DNA from: WLMZ01 sp963732585
Lineage (GTDB): Bacteria; Actinomycetota; Acidimicrobiia; Acidimicrobiales; Ilumatobacteraceae
Direction of reading: 5' to 3'
NCBI GenBank assembly: GCA_963732585.1
Contig: CAVSZY010000002.1
Coordinates: forward strand, 62,001-126,000
Length of the DNA stretch: 64,000 bases
Positions 37,796 to 45,621 of this stretch are shown piece after piece. The notes beneath the pieces are model-generated. The model had not been told where the DNA came from. It searched no databases and saw nothing but the letters and a program-made list of their open reading frames with translations. How positions within the stretch are numbered: the first letter of the stretch is position 1; the number at the start of each line of letters is the position of its first letter. The position numbers and the translations under genes are program-made.

Positions 37796-37941
37796 CGTGC
37801 CGCCACGGTGAGATTACTTCCGGCGTGCGAATCGCCGTGGACGCCGACGATCGTGCCACCCGCAAGCGAGTCGTCGACGTCGAGCACCATGCCGCATTGA
37901 GCGGCGCAGATGCGGCAAAAGGCGCGCGCCTCGTGGGTCAC
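37792..37941 (-). CDS. 49-residue orphan N-terminal [4Fe-4S] segment of a molybdopterin oxidoreductase
   Basis: The frame begins at GTG 37941 and reads ARAFCRICAAQCGMVLDVDD, then IVGVHGD and a stop. This is the N-terminal Fe4S4 motif (CxxCxxxC) of formate-dehydrogenase-like molybdoenzymes, without the fourth cysteine or any molybdopterin domain. It is tied by 4-bp overlaps to the AhpD-like gene before it (GTGA) and the SnoaL-like gene after it (ATGA). It could be a relic left by a precise internal deletion or a real small protein. Confidence 0.5.
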   Translation of the reverse strand: MTHEARAFCRICAAQCGMVLDVDDSLAGGTIVGVHGDSHAGSNLTVAAR

Positions 37942-38537
37942 GCGTCGGCTCCGACGTTGGAGCGATCGACGGCTCCGGGTTCGTAGGCGAGCACCGTGTC
38001 GGTGCCGTTGGCGCCGTCCGTGTCGATGGCGGCGAACGCGCCGATCGCGTGCATCAGTCGGTGGCCGCCGAGGAACGTCGAGCACAGGTAGGCCATCTCG
38101 ATGATCTCGGCCGTGGTGAATACCTTGGCCAGGGAGCGGAAGGTGTCATCGTCGATCGCGTGATGGTCGTTGGCCAGTTGGTCGAAGAACTGCATCGCAG
38201 CGAACTCGCGCGGCGTGAAGCGAGATGCGTCAGGCGAGATCAGGCAGGCGACGTCGTCGTCGGAGATCGAGTCGTCCTTGCGCGATGCCGAACACGGGGC
38301 ACACATCGCAGTCTGCGCGCTGTGCAATCGCAACAGTTCCACCAGGCGCGGTTCAAGCACGCCTTTGCGAAACGTCGCCTCATAGGCGCGGTGCATCGCC
38401 GTCGTCGCCGCCGTGCTGTACGCCATGATCTGCATCGGCACGATGGTGGTGTACATGCCCGTGGCGGCTCCGGCTTCCATCATCGCCCGCGTCTCGGCGG
38501 GAAGGTCGTCGAATGGGATCGGTTCGATGCGAGCCAT
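37938..38537 (-). CDS. carboxymuconolactone decarboxylase / AhpD-like protein
   Basis: A 199-residue helical protein. LVELLRLHSAQTAMCAPCSASR contains the CxxC that AhpD-family proteins use for thiol or peroxide chemistry, and VFTTAEIIEMAYLCSTFLGG is the second conserved helix. The ATG at 38537 follows AAAGAGGGAAG. Two operator-like palindromes lie 50-100 bp upstream. It is the first gene of the unit with the orphan [4Fe-4S] frame and the SnoaL-like gene. Confidence 0.82.
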   Translation of the reverse strand: MARIEPIPFDDLPAETRAMMEAGAATGMYTTIVPMQIMAYSTAATTAMHRAYEATFRKGVLEPRLVELLRLHSAQTAMCAPCSASRKDDSISDDDVACLISPDASRFTPREFAAMQFFDQLANDHHAIDDDTFRSLAKVFTTAEIIEMAYLCSTFLGGHRLMHAIGAFAAIDTDGANGTDTVLAYEPGAVDRSNVGADA

Positions 38538-38588
38538 CGCTTCCCTCTTTCGTGTCGAGTGCATCCCCGAGCCGCCTTGGCCGGGAAC

Positions 38589-38604
38589 TCGACACGTGTG
38601 TCAA
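38589..38604. promoter_or_regulatory. operator-like palindrome TCGACACGTGTGTCAA
   Basis: A member of the T[TC]GAC-N6-GTCA[AG] family, 52 bp upstream of the AhpD-like gene, with a perfect ACACGTGT core. A second site lies 18 bp further on. Confidence 0.55.
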
Positions 38605-38622
38605 AGTACACCCCGGCCGCAG

Positions 38623-38638
38623 TTGACGAAAGTGTCAG
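38623..38638. promoter_or_regulatory. operator-like palindrome TTGACGAAAGTGTCAG
   Basis: The second site in the same intergenic region, 7 bp before the ATG of the chimeric relic frame at 38646. It may once have served a rightward promoter. Confidence 0.55.
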
Positions 38639-38645
38639 CTTTGGG

Positions 38646-38849
38646 ATGTGGAGGAACGCGGTTGCTCGTCGTCCGCAACAAGGTTCTCGATCCGACAGCC
38701 CGGAGTCGCTCGTCTGGCCCGAGGTACACGTCGACGACTACGAGATCGCCAGCGCCGCACGACGTGCCTGGTGGGCCGCTGCGACACTCAGACATTCTGT
38801 AATTCTCAGACGTCGGATGCGTACGCCTGAGGATTACAGAATATTGTGA
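38646..38849 (+). pseudogene. chimeric relic: SDR fragment joined to the REP-like element
   Basis: The 67-residue frame reads SPESLVWPEVHVDDYEIASA followed by ARRAWW (about 38697-38783). This is nearly identical to a central-to-late stretch of the SDR at 43157-43996. It then runs into the REP-like repeat, whose bases encode the tail. The rest of the SDR is missing. It is best read as debris from a duplicated SDR gene, retained next to an intact-looking operator. Confidence 0.75.
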
Positions 38850-38871
38850 TTCCAACACGACAGACGATCAG
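38789..38871 (+). repeat. 83-bp REP-like element, copy 2
   Basis: Same hairpin as copy 1: TTCTGTAAT at 38795-38803 pairs with ATTACAGAA at 38833-38841. The flanking homology runs to ACGACAGACGATCAG. The first 53 bases are identical between copies; the rest differs by a few substitutions and one base of length. It lies within a relic region rather than at a gene boundary. Confidence 0.8.
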
Positions 38872-38924
38872 AACGCAATCTCGATGATCTATTGGCTCGG
38901 ATGGAGGGTTCTGATCGTGGGTGC

Positions 38925-38995
38925 CCCTCTCGGCCATCGCCGGGCGGGATCACCGTCCATCTCGTAGATCAGCATGTATCGATGCGGCGTCTGCT
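38925..38995 (-). pseudogene. relic of the EthD-like gene found at 42706-43071
   Basis: Reverse-strand HRYMLIYEMDGDPA matches HRYMLIYEVDGDPA of the intact protein, and the DNA is similar over about 70 bp. It is out of frame with, and overlaps, the 3' end of the acetyltransferase gene, whose last residues it supplies. In the intact locus the EthD-like gene and the SDR are neighbours; fragments of both lie together here. Confidence 0.65.
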
Positions 38996-39748
38996 GCGGA
39001 TCTTCGAGAAGGTGAATCGGAGGTAGCGGTCGTAGGTCTCGAACCCGATACGACGGTAGACCGCAAAGCCAGCCTCGCTGGCCTGCAGGGTCACCGTGCG
39101 GGCGCCGCGGACGAAGAGCTCGTTGGCAACCCACGCCGTCGTCGCCGCACCGATACCTCGTCCGCGGAATTCGGCAGGCGTCGCCACGTAATAGATCCCA
39201 CCGGTCTCTCCGTCGAGCACGCCAGCGGCAACGCCCATTGGAATTCCGTCGCGTGAGGCGATCGCCCACATCGTGTCTGGCGCCCGGTAGCTGTCCTGGG
39301 CCTCTAGAAGATACGCCATCCCGGGCAGGCTGTAGCCGCGCTCGGCAAGGTCACCGAAGGTCGACGCTTCGCCGTCGTCGCTGACCAGCGCGACCTCGAA
39401 ACCGTGGTCGCAGCGAAGCGGAGAGCGGGCCACCATCGCCGGTGCTAGGTGTTCGTTCGGCGTCCCGCCGCGATCGACAGCGGCATCGGCGAGCCCGCGC
39501 CGACTTTCGGGAACCCACAGCACGAACGCCCGATCATGGTCGGCGAAGAAGTTGGTGGCGTCATCCAAAACGGCGTCGGCCGACACGTCGTGGTCGGTCG
39601 GCACCACCGCGTTGACGTACCCATTGGGCAACTCGATAACACCTGCTATCGCCGTGCACCCCCGAAGGTGCGCCACTGATCCTCGTCGTCCGGCTATTCG
39701 GGCTACCGCTGCCGCCAGGTTTTGCGCCCCGGCGACGCGAACATCCAT
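38969..39748 (-). CDS. GNAT-family N-acetyltransferase
   Basis: About 259 residues. The acetyl-CoA-binding motif GGIYYVATPAEFRGRGIGAATTAW (split here into GGIYYVATPAEF and RGRGIGAATTAW) and the GFAVYRRIGFETYDRYLRF C-terminal signature are clear; the N-terminal 110 residues form a second, weaker GNAT-like half. The last seven residues come from the EthD relic read in another frame, so the native C-terminus may have been replaced. It starts 5 bp after the pRiA4b-like gene; an in-frame GTG at 39781 is an alternative. Confidence 0.8.
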   Translation of the reverse strand: MDVRVAGAQNLAAAVARIAGRRGSVAHLRGCTAIAGVIELPNGYVNAVVPTDHDVSADAVLDDATNFFADHDRAFVLWVPESRRGLADAAVDRGGTPNEHLAPAMVARSPLRCDHGFEVALVSDDGEASTFGDLAERGYSLPGMAYLLEAQDSYRAPDTMWAIASRDGIPMGVAAGVLDGETGGIYYVATPAEFRGRGIGAATTAWVANELFVRGARTVTLQASEAGFAVYRRIGFETYDRYLRFTFSKIRSRRRIDTC

Positions 39749-39753
39749 TACAG

Positions 39754-40332
39754 CTACTGTTCCACGCTCGGACCCCACCACGGTCGCAACGGGGGTAGGT
39801 CCGTACGCCTCGGGTTGGGGGGCAGCGCTTCACCATCGTCGCCATCTTCGTTCCAGCGGCGGCCGTACTGATCGGGGATCGAGCCCCATCCCCAATAGGG
39901 CACCGGGGCTGGAAGAGCAGTTGCGTCCAACCCGACGGCCTCCAGCGGATCGATCAACGCCTCCCCGACTGTGCAGAGATGTGTCCAATCGTCGCCAAGG
40001 TCAAACACGTACAGAAATTGTTGTCCGGGTTTGAGCATCGACAGCTTGGTTGTGCGGATCGGCAATATCTCTTCGTCGTCGTCCCAATCAGGGTCCGGCT
40101 GCGCGACACGCATCGAACCAGCCTCGAACGTCGCGCCGGGCGGGAACAGCTGGAACTCATGGAGATGGGCCCGATCCCATCGGGCGAAGGCGTCGTCGAT
40201 AGCCACGGCCAACCGCTCAAAGGTGTGTTGCTTCGAGGCGGCAAAGACTCGGCCAGGGCGGGGCCACAGGGTCGTGCCGCGACCCTCGATCAGTTCAACA
40301 GAAATCGACAACCACGTAGCACGAGAAGCCAT
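39754..40332 (-). CDS. pRiA4b ORF-3-like family protein
   Basis: A 192-residue protein with QFLYVFDLGDDWTHLCTVGE, the conserved core of the pRiA4b ORF-3/IS1096 TnpR-like domain, preceded by LHEFQLFPPGATF. The function of the family is unknown; members occur on plasmids, in insertion sequences and as chromosomal orphans. No transposase lies next to it. It is followed at once by the acetyltransferase gene, probably in one transcript. Confidence 0.75.
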   Translation of the reverse strand: MASRATWLSISVELIEGRGTTLWPRPGRVFAASKQHTFERLAVAIDDAFARWDRAHLHEFQLFPPGATFEAGSMRVAQPDPDWDDDEEILPIRTTKLSMLKPGQQFLYVFDLGDDWTHLCTVGEALIDPLEAVGLDATALPAPVPYWGWGSIPDQYGRRWNEDGDDGEALPPNPRRTDLPPLRPWWGPSVEQ

Positions 40333-40356
40333 GCACCATCGTGCCACGTGACCGAA

Positions 40357-40594
40357 CTAGACGGGCGCAAACTGTTCGGCGACGGCCCACAGCCCGAGGG
40401 CCGGGTTGGCGATGTAGGTGAACGGTTCGTTCGCCGAGCTCGTCGGTGACCTCCTGGCGACCCGTCTCTTCATGCAACAACGCCGGGATGCCGCGGGTGT
40501 GGTGCTTGAGGAACCGCTGCAATTCGTCGGCGGTCGCCCGCGGCGCGCTGTGGCGCAAACCCCGACCCGCCCGCCACGCGATCCGCCCGCTCAT
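40357..40594 (-). pseudogene. unrecognised small or broken gene after panE
   Basis: The ATG at 40594 overlaps the panE stop (ATGA). The frame reads ATADELQRFLKHHTRGIPAL then LHEETGRQ, faintly like the N-terminus of GH3 glycosidases (ELQRFLVEETRLGIPALFHEE). After about 60 residues a second frame looks more protein-like (FTYIANPALGLWAVAEQFAPV, split FTYIANPALGLW and AVAEQFAPV) and stops at 40357. I suspect one frameshift, but cannot identify the protein. Without a shift the first frame ends at 40295, inside the next gene. Confidence 0.35.
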
Positions 40595-41547
40595 AGTGCT
40601 CCTGTCTGTGCCGCCAAGGGGCCACCGTCGAATCTTGACTCGCGCTCGCGCAAGATGGCGCACAGCGTCTCGTTGTACGGGGTGTCGATATGTACTTCGC
40701 GGCCGAGATCGACCACCGCGCCGTTGATCACGTCGACCTCGGAACGACGGCGGGCCAGGTGGTCGAGGCGCATCGATGGGCTGGCGTTGGGAATGGTGGC
40801 GGAGAACTCCGACACGTACGTCAACGGGTCGGCGAACGAGAACTGCACACCCTTAGCGATGCCAACCTGCCATGCCTCTGCGGCGCAGCCGAGAGCAACG
40901 GCCCAGGCCTGTGGGTTGGCCATCAGTTCGCCCACGGTCAGGTCGAAGGCCGCTGTCGGAGCGCTGAGCGTGACGTTGCAGACGAACTTCTCCCAGATCA
41001 TCGCCTGGACATCGGCAAAACCCTTGACGTTGAACCCGGCGTCGCGCCACAGGGCTTCGATGCGTTGCAGCCGATCGGTGAACCCGCCGTGCATCTCGCC
41101 GATGCGAATCAGCCGCATGCCGTGATGGTGGACGTGACCAGGCATTGGAACAGATGATCCAAAGCCCTCGGCGATGCCGATCATCACATGCCTTTCTGGG
41201 ATGTGGGTGGCGAGGCGTTCAGCCGCGCCTAACCCGTTTTGGAAGGCCATGACAACATCATCAGGGCGTAACAGGGGGACGATCTGGGCGGCGACAGTCG
41301 TCACCGCCTGGGCCTTTGTGCCGATCAGCCACAGGTCGCAGGCACCGGCTTGGGCGACGGTGGTACCGCCCTGAATGCCTTGTTCGATCGCCGTGCCACT
41401 CGCTCCGGTCAGATGCAGGCCGTTGCCGACGATGGCGGCGACGTGCTCGCTCCAGATGTCGATGGCCCACACGTCGTGGCCGGCGCGGTGCAGCATCCCG
41501 GCGTACACCGAGCCCATGGCCCCCGTACCGACAACCGCGATTCTCAT
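40591..41547 (-). CDS. panE: 2-dehydropantoate 2-reductase (ketopantoate reductase family)
   Basis: A 318-residue PanE/ApbA-type protein: NADP-binding GTGAMGSVYAGML, then IGTKAQAV, NGLGAAERL and a C-terminal all-helical domain with the WEKFVCNVTLSAPTA segment and the VDVINGAVVDLG motif. It would reduce 2-dehydropantoate to pantoate for CoA synthesis, but many paralogues act on other 2-keto acids, and the TetR partner suggests a catabolic or regulated use. The start overlaps the TetR stop (ATGA). Confidence 0.8.
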   Translation of the reverse strand: MRIAVVGTGAMGSVYAGMLHRAGHDVWAIDIWSEHVAAIVGNGLHLTGASGTAIEQGIQGGTTVAQAGACDLWLIGTKAQAVTTVAAQIVPLLRPDDVVMAFQNGLGAAERLATHIPERHVMIGIAEGFGSSVPMPGHVHHHGMRLIRIGEMHGGFTDRLQRIEALWRDAGFNVKGFADVQAMIWEKFVCNVTLSAPTAAFDLTVGELMANPQAWAVALGCAAEAWQVGIAKGVQFSFADPLTYVSEFSATIPNASPSMRLDHLARRRSEVDVINGAVVDLGREVHIDTPYNETLCAILRERESRFDGGPLAAQTGAL

Positions 41548-42155
41548 GTTGTGGCGGTCTCGGTCTCGGTCTCGGGCTCGATGCGCTCGAGAAATTGTTC
41601 GACGATCACCGCGGTGCCTAGGTGTCCGAGGTCCATGCCGATCGATTGTTCCAGCACCAGGTTTTCGCCGACGGCGTTGATCAGCACGAGCAACTCGAGC
41701 AACGGAATTCCGCCGGACTCGACGGCACTGCGGTCGACCCGGTCGGCGATAAGTTCGAACTGAGCTGATCGAAATGCCTCGGAGTAGGCGGCGAGTTCGG
41801 TGCGAATGACCTTGCGATGATTGGCCAACGACATGAATTCGAGCACCAACCCGGTTCGGGCGTTGTTTCTGACCAGCTCCCAGACGGCATGCAACGGCCG
41901 CGATGATGACGTCAGCAACCGCCGTTGCCGTTCAAGACCTTGATCGACTCGGCGGCGAAGAATCTCGAGAAACAACTCGTCGAGCGTGCCGAAGTAGTAA
42001 TGCACAAGGGCCGCAGTGACCCCGGCATCTTTGGCGATGCGGCGCGAGCTGACTGCGGCATAACCATCGTTGACCATGATCGTTTCCGTCACGTTCAGGA
42101 TGCGAGCGCGCGTCTGCGAGCTCTCGGTGCCCATGCGTCGTTGCGATGTTGCCAT
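41544..42155 (-). CDS. TetR-family transcriptional regulator
   Basis: A 203-residue TetR regulator. The DNA-binding helix-turn-helix is SSRRIAKDAGVTAALVHYYFG after QTRARILNVTETIMVNDGY. The ligand domain is helical and unassigned. The last residues (ETETETATT) come from a GGTCTC hexamer tract. The ATG at 42155 follows a weak GAGAAG site. It could be the regulator binding the T[TC]GAC-N6-GTCA[AG] sites, but no such site lies at its own promoter, so this is only a possibility. Confidence 0.82.
   Translation of the reverse strand: MATSQRRMGTESSQTRARILNVTETIMVNDGYAAVSSRRIAKDAGVTAALVHYYFGTLDELFLEILRRRVDQGLERQRRLLTSSSRPLHAVWELVRNNARTGLVLEFMSLANHRKVIRTELAAYSEAFRSAQFELIADRVDRSAVESGGIPLLELLVLINAVGENLVLEQSIGMDLGHLGTAVIVEQFLERIEPETETETATT
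41556..41573 (-). repeat. hexanucleotide tract (GGTCTC)3
   Basis: Three GGTCTC units followed by a degenerate GGGCTC, encoding the ETETET tail of the TetR protein on the minus strand. Confidence 0.7.
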
Positions 42156-42260
42156 GCTGTCATTCTTCTCGCGGGTGCCTGTCGGCTTTGACGACCTCGT
42201 CGGATCAAGGCTAAACGGTTGTTCAGCGGATGAGGTCGTGGGAGACATCGTCGTGCGCAA

Positions 42261-42624
42261 TCAATCGTCAAAGCGAACCTTGCGTGCTTCGGAGCGCATC
42301 GCTTCGGCATCCGCCTCGAGCAGCCATCCGTCGGCGATCAACTCGCCGAGCCGACGTTCGAAGACGTCGACGTAGGTTGGCGCGTTGGCGTACAAACGCT
42401 TCAGCTTGGCGGCGTCAACGGCTGGTCATTGCCGACGGTCACCTAACACGGCTTGCCGTCCGGTGTGTCAGCGGGTTGGCCTGGTATGCGGAGTGCGGAA
42501 CGTCGAGTTGTGCGAAGCGGACACCACCGACGGTGTTGCCGTGGTCGTCGACGGCGAAGTAGCCGTCGGCGGCCACTTCGAGGCGGGCCGCACGAGGCTC
42601 GCCGCCGCGCTCTTCGTTCCGCAT
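42261..42624 (-). pseudogene. C-terminal relic of an alpha/beta-hydrolase-domain protein
   Basis: Reverse-strand residues AVDDHGNTVGGVRFAQLDVP match the C-terminal region of large actinobacterial alpha/beta-hydrolase-domain proteins. After a frameshift near 42437 the match continues with LKRLYANAPTYVDVFERRLG, then ADGWLLEADAEAMRSEA, and ends at the TGA at 42261. The N-terminal two-thirds are absent. The rest of 42156-42705 holds nothing else I recognise. Confidence 0.65.
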
Positions 42625-42705
42625 GAGGCTCGACGCTGCTGTGGTCGTACTGCCACGAAGGCGTGATGGCTGGGCCGCAGAATGTCCGTTGTCGGATCGG
42701 ATCGA

Positions 42706-43071
42706 TTAGGACTGGCGGACCGGCCCGAGCGGATCCCAAAAGCCCATCGAGATCGAACCGAGGTCGAGCGCCTCGTGAAGGAGCATCTCGCCCGACACGG
42801 TGCGAGCGGCCATCTCGGCCATCACCGCCGCTGGGTCGCCGTCCACCTCGTAGATCAGCATGTAGCGGTGCTGTGCCTGTTCGGGGCTGGCGCCAGCGTC
42901 TGCTTCGCCGTCGGGGAGTTCGATCGGGTGCAGCTTGAAACGTTGCGCCGACACCATGCCGGGCACCTTGAGGACGTCCGCGATGTGAACGTGTTCATAC
43001 CATTCGTTGAATTCGTGCTCCTTGCCGGCAGTGGGGTTGGAAAGGACCACGAATTTGGTGAGCGCTGACAT
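42706..43071 (-). CDS. EthD-like dimeric alpha/beta-barrel protein
   Basis: A 121-residue protein. FVVLSNPTAGKEHEFNEWYE and HIADVLKVPGMVSAQRF fit small ferredoxin-like dimeric barrels of the EthD/DUF4286 kind, and HRYMLIYEVDGDP is the second conserved strand. Functions range from helper proteins in ether or aromatic degradation to small isomerases. It is divergent from the SDR at 43157. A relic of it lies at 38925. Confidence 0.7.
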   Translation of the reverse strand: MSALTKFVVLSNPTAGKEHEFNEWYEHVHIADVLKVPGMVSAQRFKLHPIELPDGEADAGASPEQAQHRYMLIYEVDGDPAAVMAEMAARTVSGEMLLHEALDLGSISMGFWDPLGPVRQS

Positions 43072-43156
43072 GGCCGAACAGTAGATCACGCCGGGCGAAG
43101 CTGCCGTTACTTGGCTGTCGATAGGCTCCACGAACCGTGCAACGAGAGGGTCCGAT

Positions 43157-43996
43157 GTGGGTGATGCCAAGGTCTGGATGATTACAGGGGCGAGCCGCGG
43201 GATGGGGGTGGCATTCACGAAAGCTGCGCTCGACGCTGGCCACGCGGTGGTGGCGACCGGGCGACGTCCGCAGGAAATCACCGCGCTGATCGGTGCGTCG
43301 GATCGCCTGCTTGTCACCGCACTCGACGTCACCAGCGTCGACGATGCGGCGACGGCGACCGCAGCCGCGGTTGGACGGTTTGGTCGGATCGATGTGTTGG
43401 TCAACAACGCTGGCGCCTCGTTCAAGGGTTTCTTCGAGGAGATGTCCCCGGCACAGGTTGCCCAGCAGTTGGCGGTGAACCTTGTGGGGCCGATGAACGT
43501 GACGCGGGCGGTATTGCCGGTGATGCGACGCCAACGGTCGGGCCACCTGATCGCGATCTCATCGGGTGCAGGCCTGCTCGGGTTCCCCTACTCGTCGGTG
43601 TACGCCGCGTCGAAAGCCGGATTGGAGGGCTGGATGGGGGCGCTGGCCCAAGAGGTCGAACCGTTCGGTATCGCCACCACGATCGTCAATCCAGGGTTCT
43701 TCCGCACTGGGCTGGCCAGCCCAGAGTCACTCGTCTGGCCCGAGGTGCACGTCGACGACTACGAGATCGCCAGCGCCGCACAGCGCGCCTGGTGGTCCGA
43801 CGTCGACGGAACCCAGGCCGGGGATCCGGGCAAGCTCGCCGCCGCGCTCTTGGCCATCGCCGATGAGGTTCCACCGCCGCGGCGCTTTCTCGCTGGCGCT
43901 GATGTCATCGCCCTGGCGCAGGACAAGATCAACCAACTCGAGCTCGACATCGAGTCGCACCGCGCACTTTCCGAGTCGTTGCTGTTCGACGAGTAG
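43157..43996 (+). CDS. SDR oxidoreductase
   Basis: A 279-residue SDR with TGASRGMG, NNAGASFKG, an ISSGAG strand and YAASKAG, and a longer C-terminal part than the other SDRs here (ending LSESLLFDE), which fits the SDR subfamily of retinol or ketone reductases. The GTG at 43157 has GAGAGGG 6 bases upstream. Residues around 190-215 (SPESLVWPEVHVDDYE) are duplicated as a relic at 38697. Confidence 0.83.
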   Translation: MGDAKVWMITGASRGMGVAFTKAALDAGHAVVATGRRPQEITALIGASDRLLVTALDVTSVDDAATATAAAVGRFGRIDVLVNNAGASFKGFFEEMSPAQVAQQLAVNLVGPMNVTRAVLPVMRRQRSGHLIAISSGAGLLGFPYSSVYAASKAGLEGWMGALAQEVEPFGIATTIVNPGFFRTGLASPESLVWPEVHVDDYEIASAAQRAWWSDVDGTQAGDPGKLAAALLAIADEVPPPRRFLAGADVIALAQDKINQLELDIESHRALSESLLFDE

Positions 43997-44093
43997 CACC
44001 AGAACATCGCCACGGTTCGAGGCCGGGCTGCATCGTCAATGACGGTGTTCGGCTCACCGCCGGTCGAGTTCAGGCGGCGTAGATTGGGCCCCA

Positions 44094-44927
44094 ATGGGAA
44101 CACTTCACAGTGACGGCACGTACGAAATCGATGACGAGGACCGCCGCCGGTTTGCCGAGGATGGTTTCGTCCACCTCGCTGGCGTGTTGACCGAGACGGA
44201 GGTCGTCGAGATCGAGCTGACCTACGATCGGTTCCTGCGCCGGGAGATCGCTGTGCCAGGCAAGGACTACTGCGACATGGCCGGTGACTACGGCCGCGAC
44301 CCAGCGGACTTCTCGATCATCAACGTCATGCTGCCACGGCGATATCACCCCGATTGGCAAGGCAACGTGTACGAACGTCGGAGCGCTGATATTGCCAAGC
44401 AGCTCTGTGGCGACGGAATGATCATCGATTACGACCAATTGCTCGCCAAGCAACCGCACAAGACCGACGCCGTGTTCGCCTGGCATCAGGACATGGCCTA
44501 CTGGCCGGCGACGGATGACCGCAGGACGGCGACCTTCTGGCTGGCCGTCGACGATTCGACGATCGAGAACGGATGCATGCGTTTCGTGCCGGCGACCACG
44601 CACGAGGATCACCTCCGCCCCCACGCCCCAGTGTTCGGGGGTCGAGGCACGTCGCACGCGTTGGGGACCGATCTCTTAGATTCTGACGAGGTGGTGCCCA
44701 AGCCGATCTCGCGTGGCGACTGCACGGTGCACAACGAACGCGTCATGCACGGTTCGGGGGGCAACGAGACCGGCGGGTTCCGGCGGGCGTACATCCTCGC
44801 CTATCGGTCACAGGAGACCGTGCAGATCGAACGCCAGCTCGGTTTCACCCACAGCCACAACGACGAGGTTGCCGTGCTCGACGCCGTGGGGGTGACCGGC
44901 GAAACGAGCGACGCGCGCGATCAGTGA
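44094..44927 (+). CDS. phytanoyl-CoA dioxygenase (PhyH) family protein
   Basis: A 277-residue non-heme iron, 2-oxoglutarate-dependent oxygenase. WHQDMAYW supplies the HxD metal ligands (about residue 136), and VHNERVMHGSGGN the distal histidine; YILAYRSQE is the 2-oxoglutarate-binding region. It hydroxylates an unknown substrate. The stop overlaps that of the convergent TRIC-type gene. The 97 bp before it show no clear promoter motif. Confidence 0.85.
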   Translation: MGTLHSDGTYEIDDEDRRRFAEDGFVHLAGVLTETEVVEIELTYDRFLRREIAVPGKDYCDMAGDYGRDPADFSIINVMLPRRYHPDWQGNVYERRSADIAKQLCGDGMIIDYDQLLAKQPHKTDAVFAWHQDMAYWPATDDRRTATFWLAVDDSTIENGCMRFVPATTHEDHLRPHAPVFGGRGTSHALGTDLLDSDEVVPKPISRGDCTVHNERVMHGSGGNETGGFRRAYILAYRSQETVQIERQLGFTHSHNDEVAVLDAVGVTGETSDARDQ

Positions 44928-45568
44928 CCGTCGCTGCGCGGCGATTCACCCGGTTGACGTGGCAGCGGCGCGGTCCATTGGCGCCGCAGGGCAGCGATTC
45001 GGAACCCAAAGGCGAACACGATGATGGTGATCAGGATCACCGGCGTGAGCGCCTTTGCGTCGTGGGTAACCGCTGCCGCTGCTGATGCCACCGTTGCCGG
45101 TATCGCGTACAACCCGCTCTCGGTTCGAAACACCAGCGGAACATCGCGAGCGAGTACGTCGCGCAGCACCCCGCCGCCGACGGCACTGATCGCACCAAGC
45201 AGCACTGCTGCCCACCATCCGAGCCCCGCATCGAGCGTTCGCACGGCACCGGTGACCGCGAACAGACTCAGACCTGCCGCATCGAACACGAGCACCTGGC
45301 GTTCCACACGGAGCACCGCGCCGTGAGCGGCCATCACCACCAACGACGCAACGGCCGGCAACAGCAACGGCACTGGAGAACGCAACGCAAGCGGCGGGCT
45401 GACGCCAATCAGAGTGTCACGCAACATGCCACCGCCGAGGCCCGTTACCCCGGAGAGAACGAGGACGCCGACAAGGTCCATATTCTTACGGGCGGCGAGC
45501 GACGCCCCGGACAAGCCGAAGACGAACACACCGAGATAGTCGAACCATCGCAGAATCGCCAGTGACAC
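44921..45568 (-). CDS. TRIC-type (YicG/UPF0126) membrane channel protein
   Basis: A 215-residue membrane protein with two copies of the UPF0126/TRIC repeat: GVTGLGGGMLRDTLIG and AISAVGGGVLRDVLA, in about seven hydrophobic segments. Bacterial TRIC proteins form trimeric cation channels. The GTG at 45568 starts at the usual position; the open frame further upstream is low-complexity sequence from a hexamer repeat. A decayed copy of its 5' end lies 1.9 kb away at 47388, on the far side of the thioredoxin-fold/CcdA pair. Confidence 0.85.
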   Translation of the reverse strand: MSLAILRWFDYLGVFVFGLSGASLAARKNMDLVGVLVLSGVTGLGGGMLRDTLIGVSPPLALRSPVPLLLPAVASLVVMAAHGAVLRVERQVLVFDAAGLSLFAVTGAVRTLDAGLGWWAAVLLGAISAVGGGVLRDVLARDVPLVFRTESGLYAIPATVASAAAAVTHDAKALTPVILITIIVFAFGFRIAALRRQWTAPLPRQPGESPRSDGH

Positions 45569-45621
45569 AACCCCCGATCCTACGGAATCGATCGAGCTGG
45601 TAGGCGCAGCGGCGCAGGCCG

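Noticed and set aside
38589..39750. Mobile element carrying the pRiA4b-like and acetyltransferase genes
   Set aside because: The pRiA4b-like domain can occur in insertion sequences, but there is no transposase, terminal repeat or target duplication around it.
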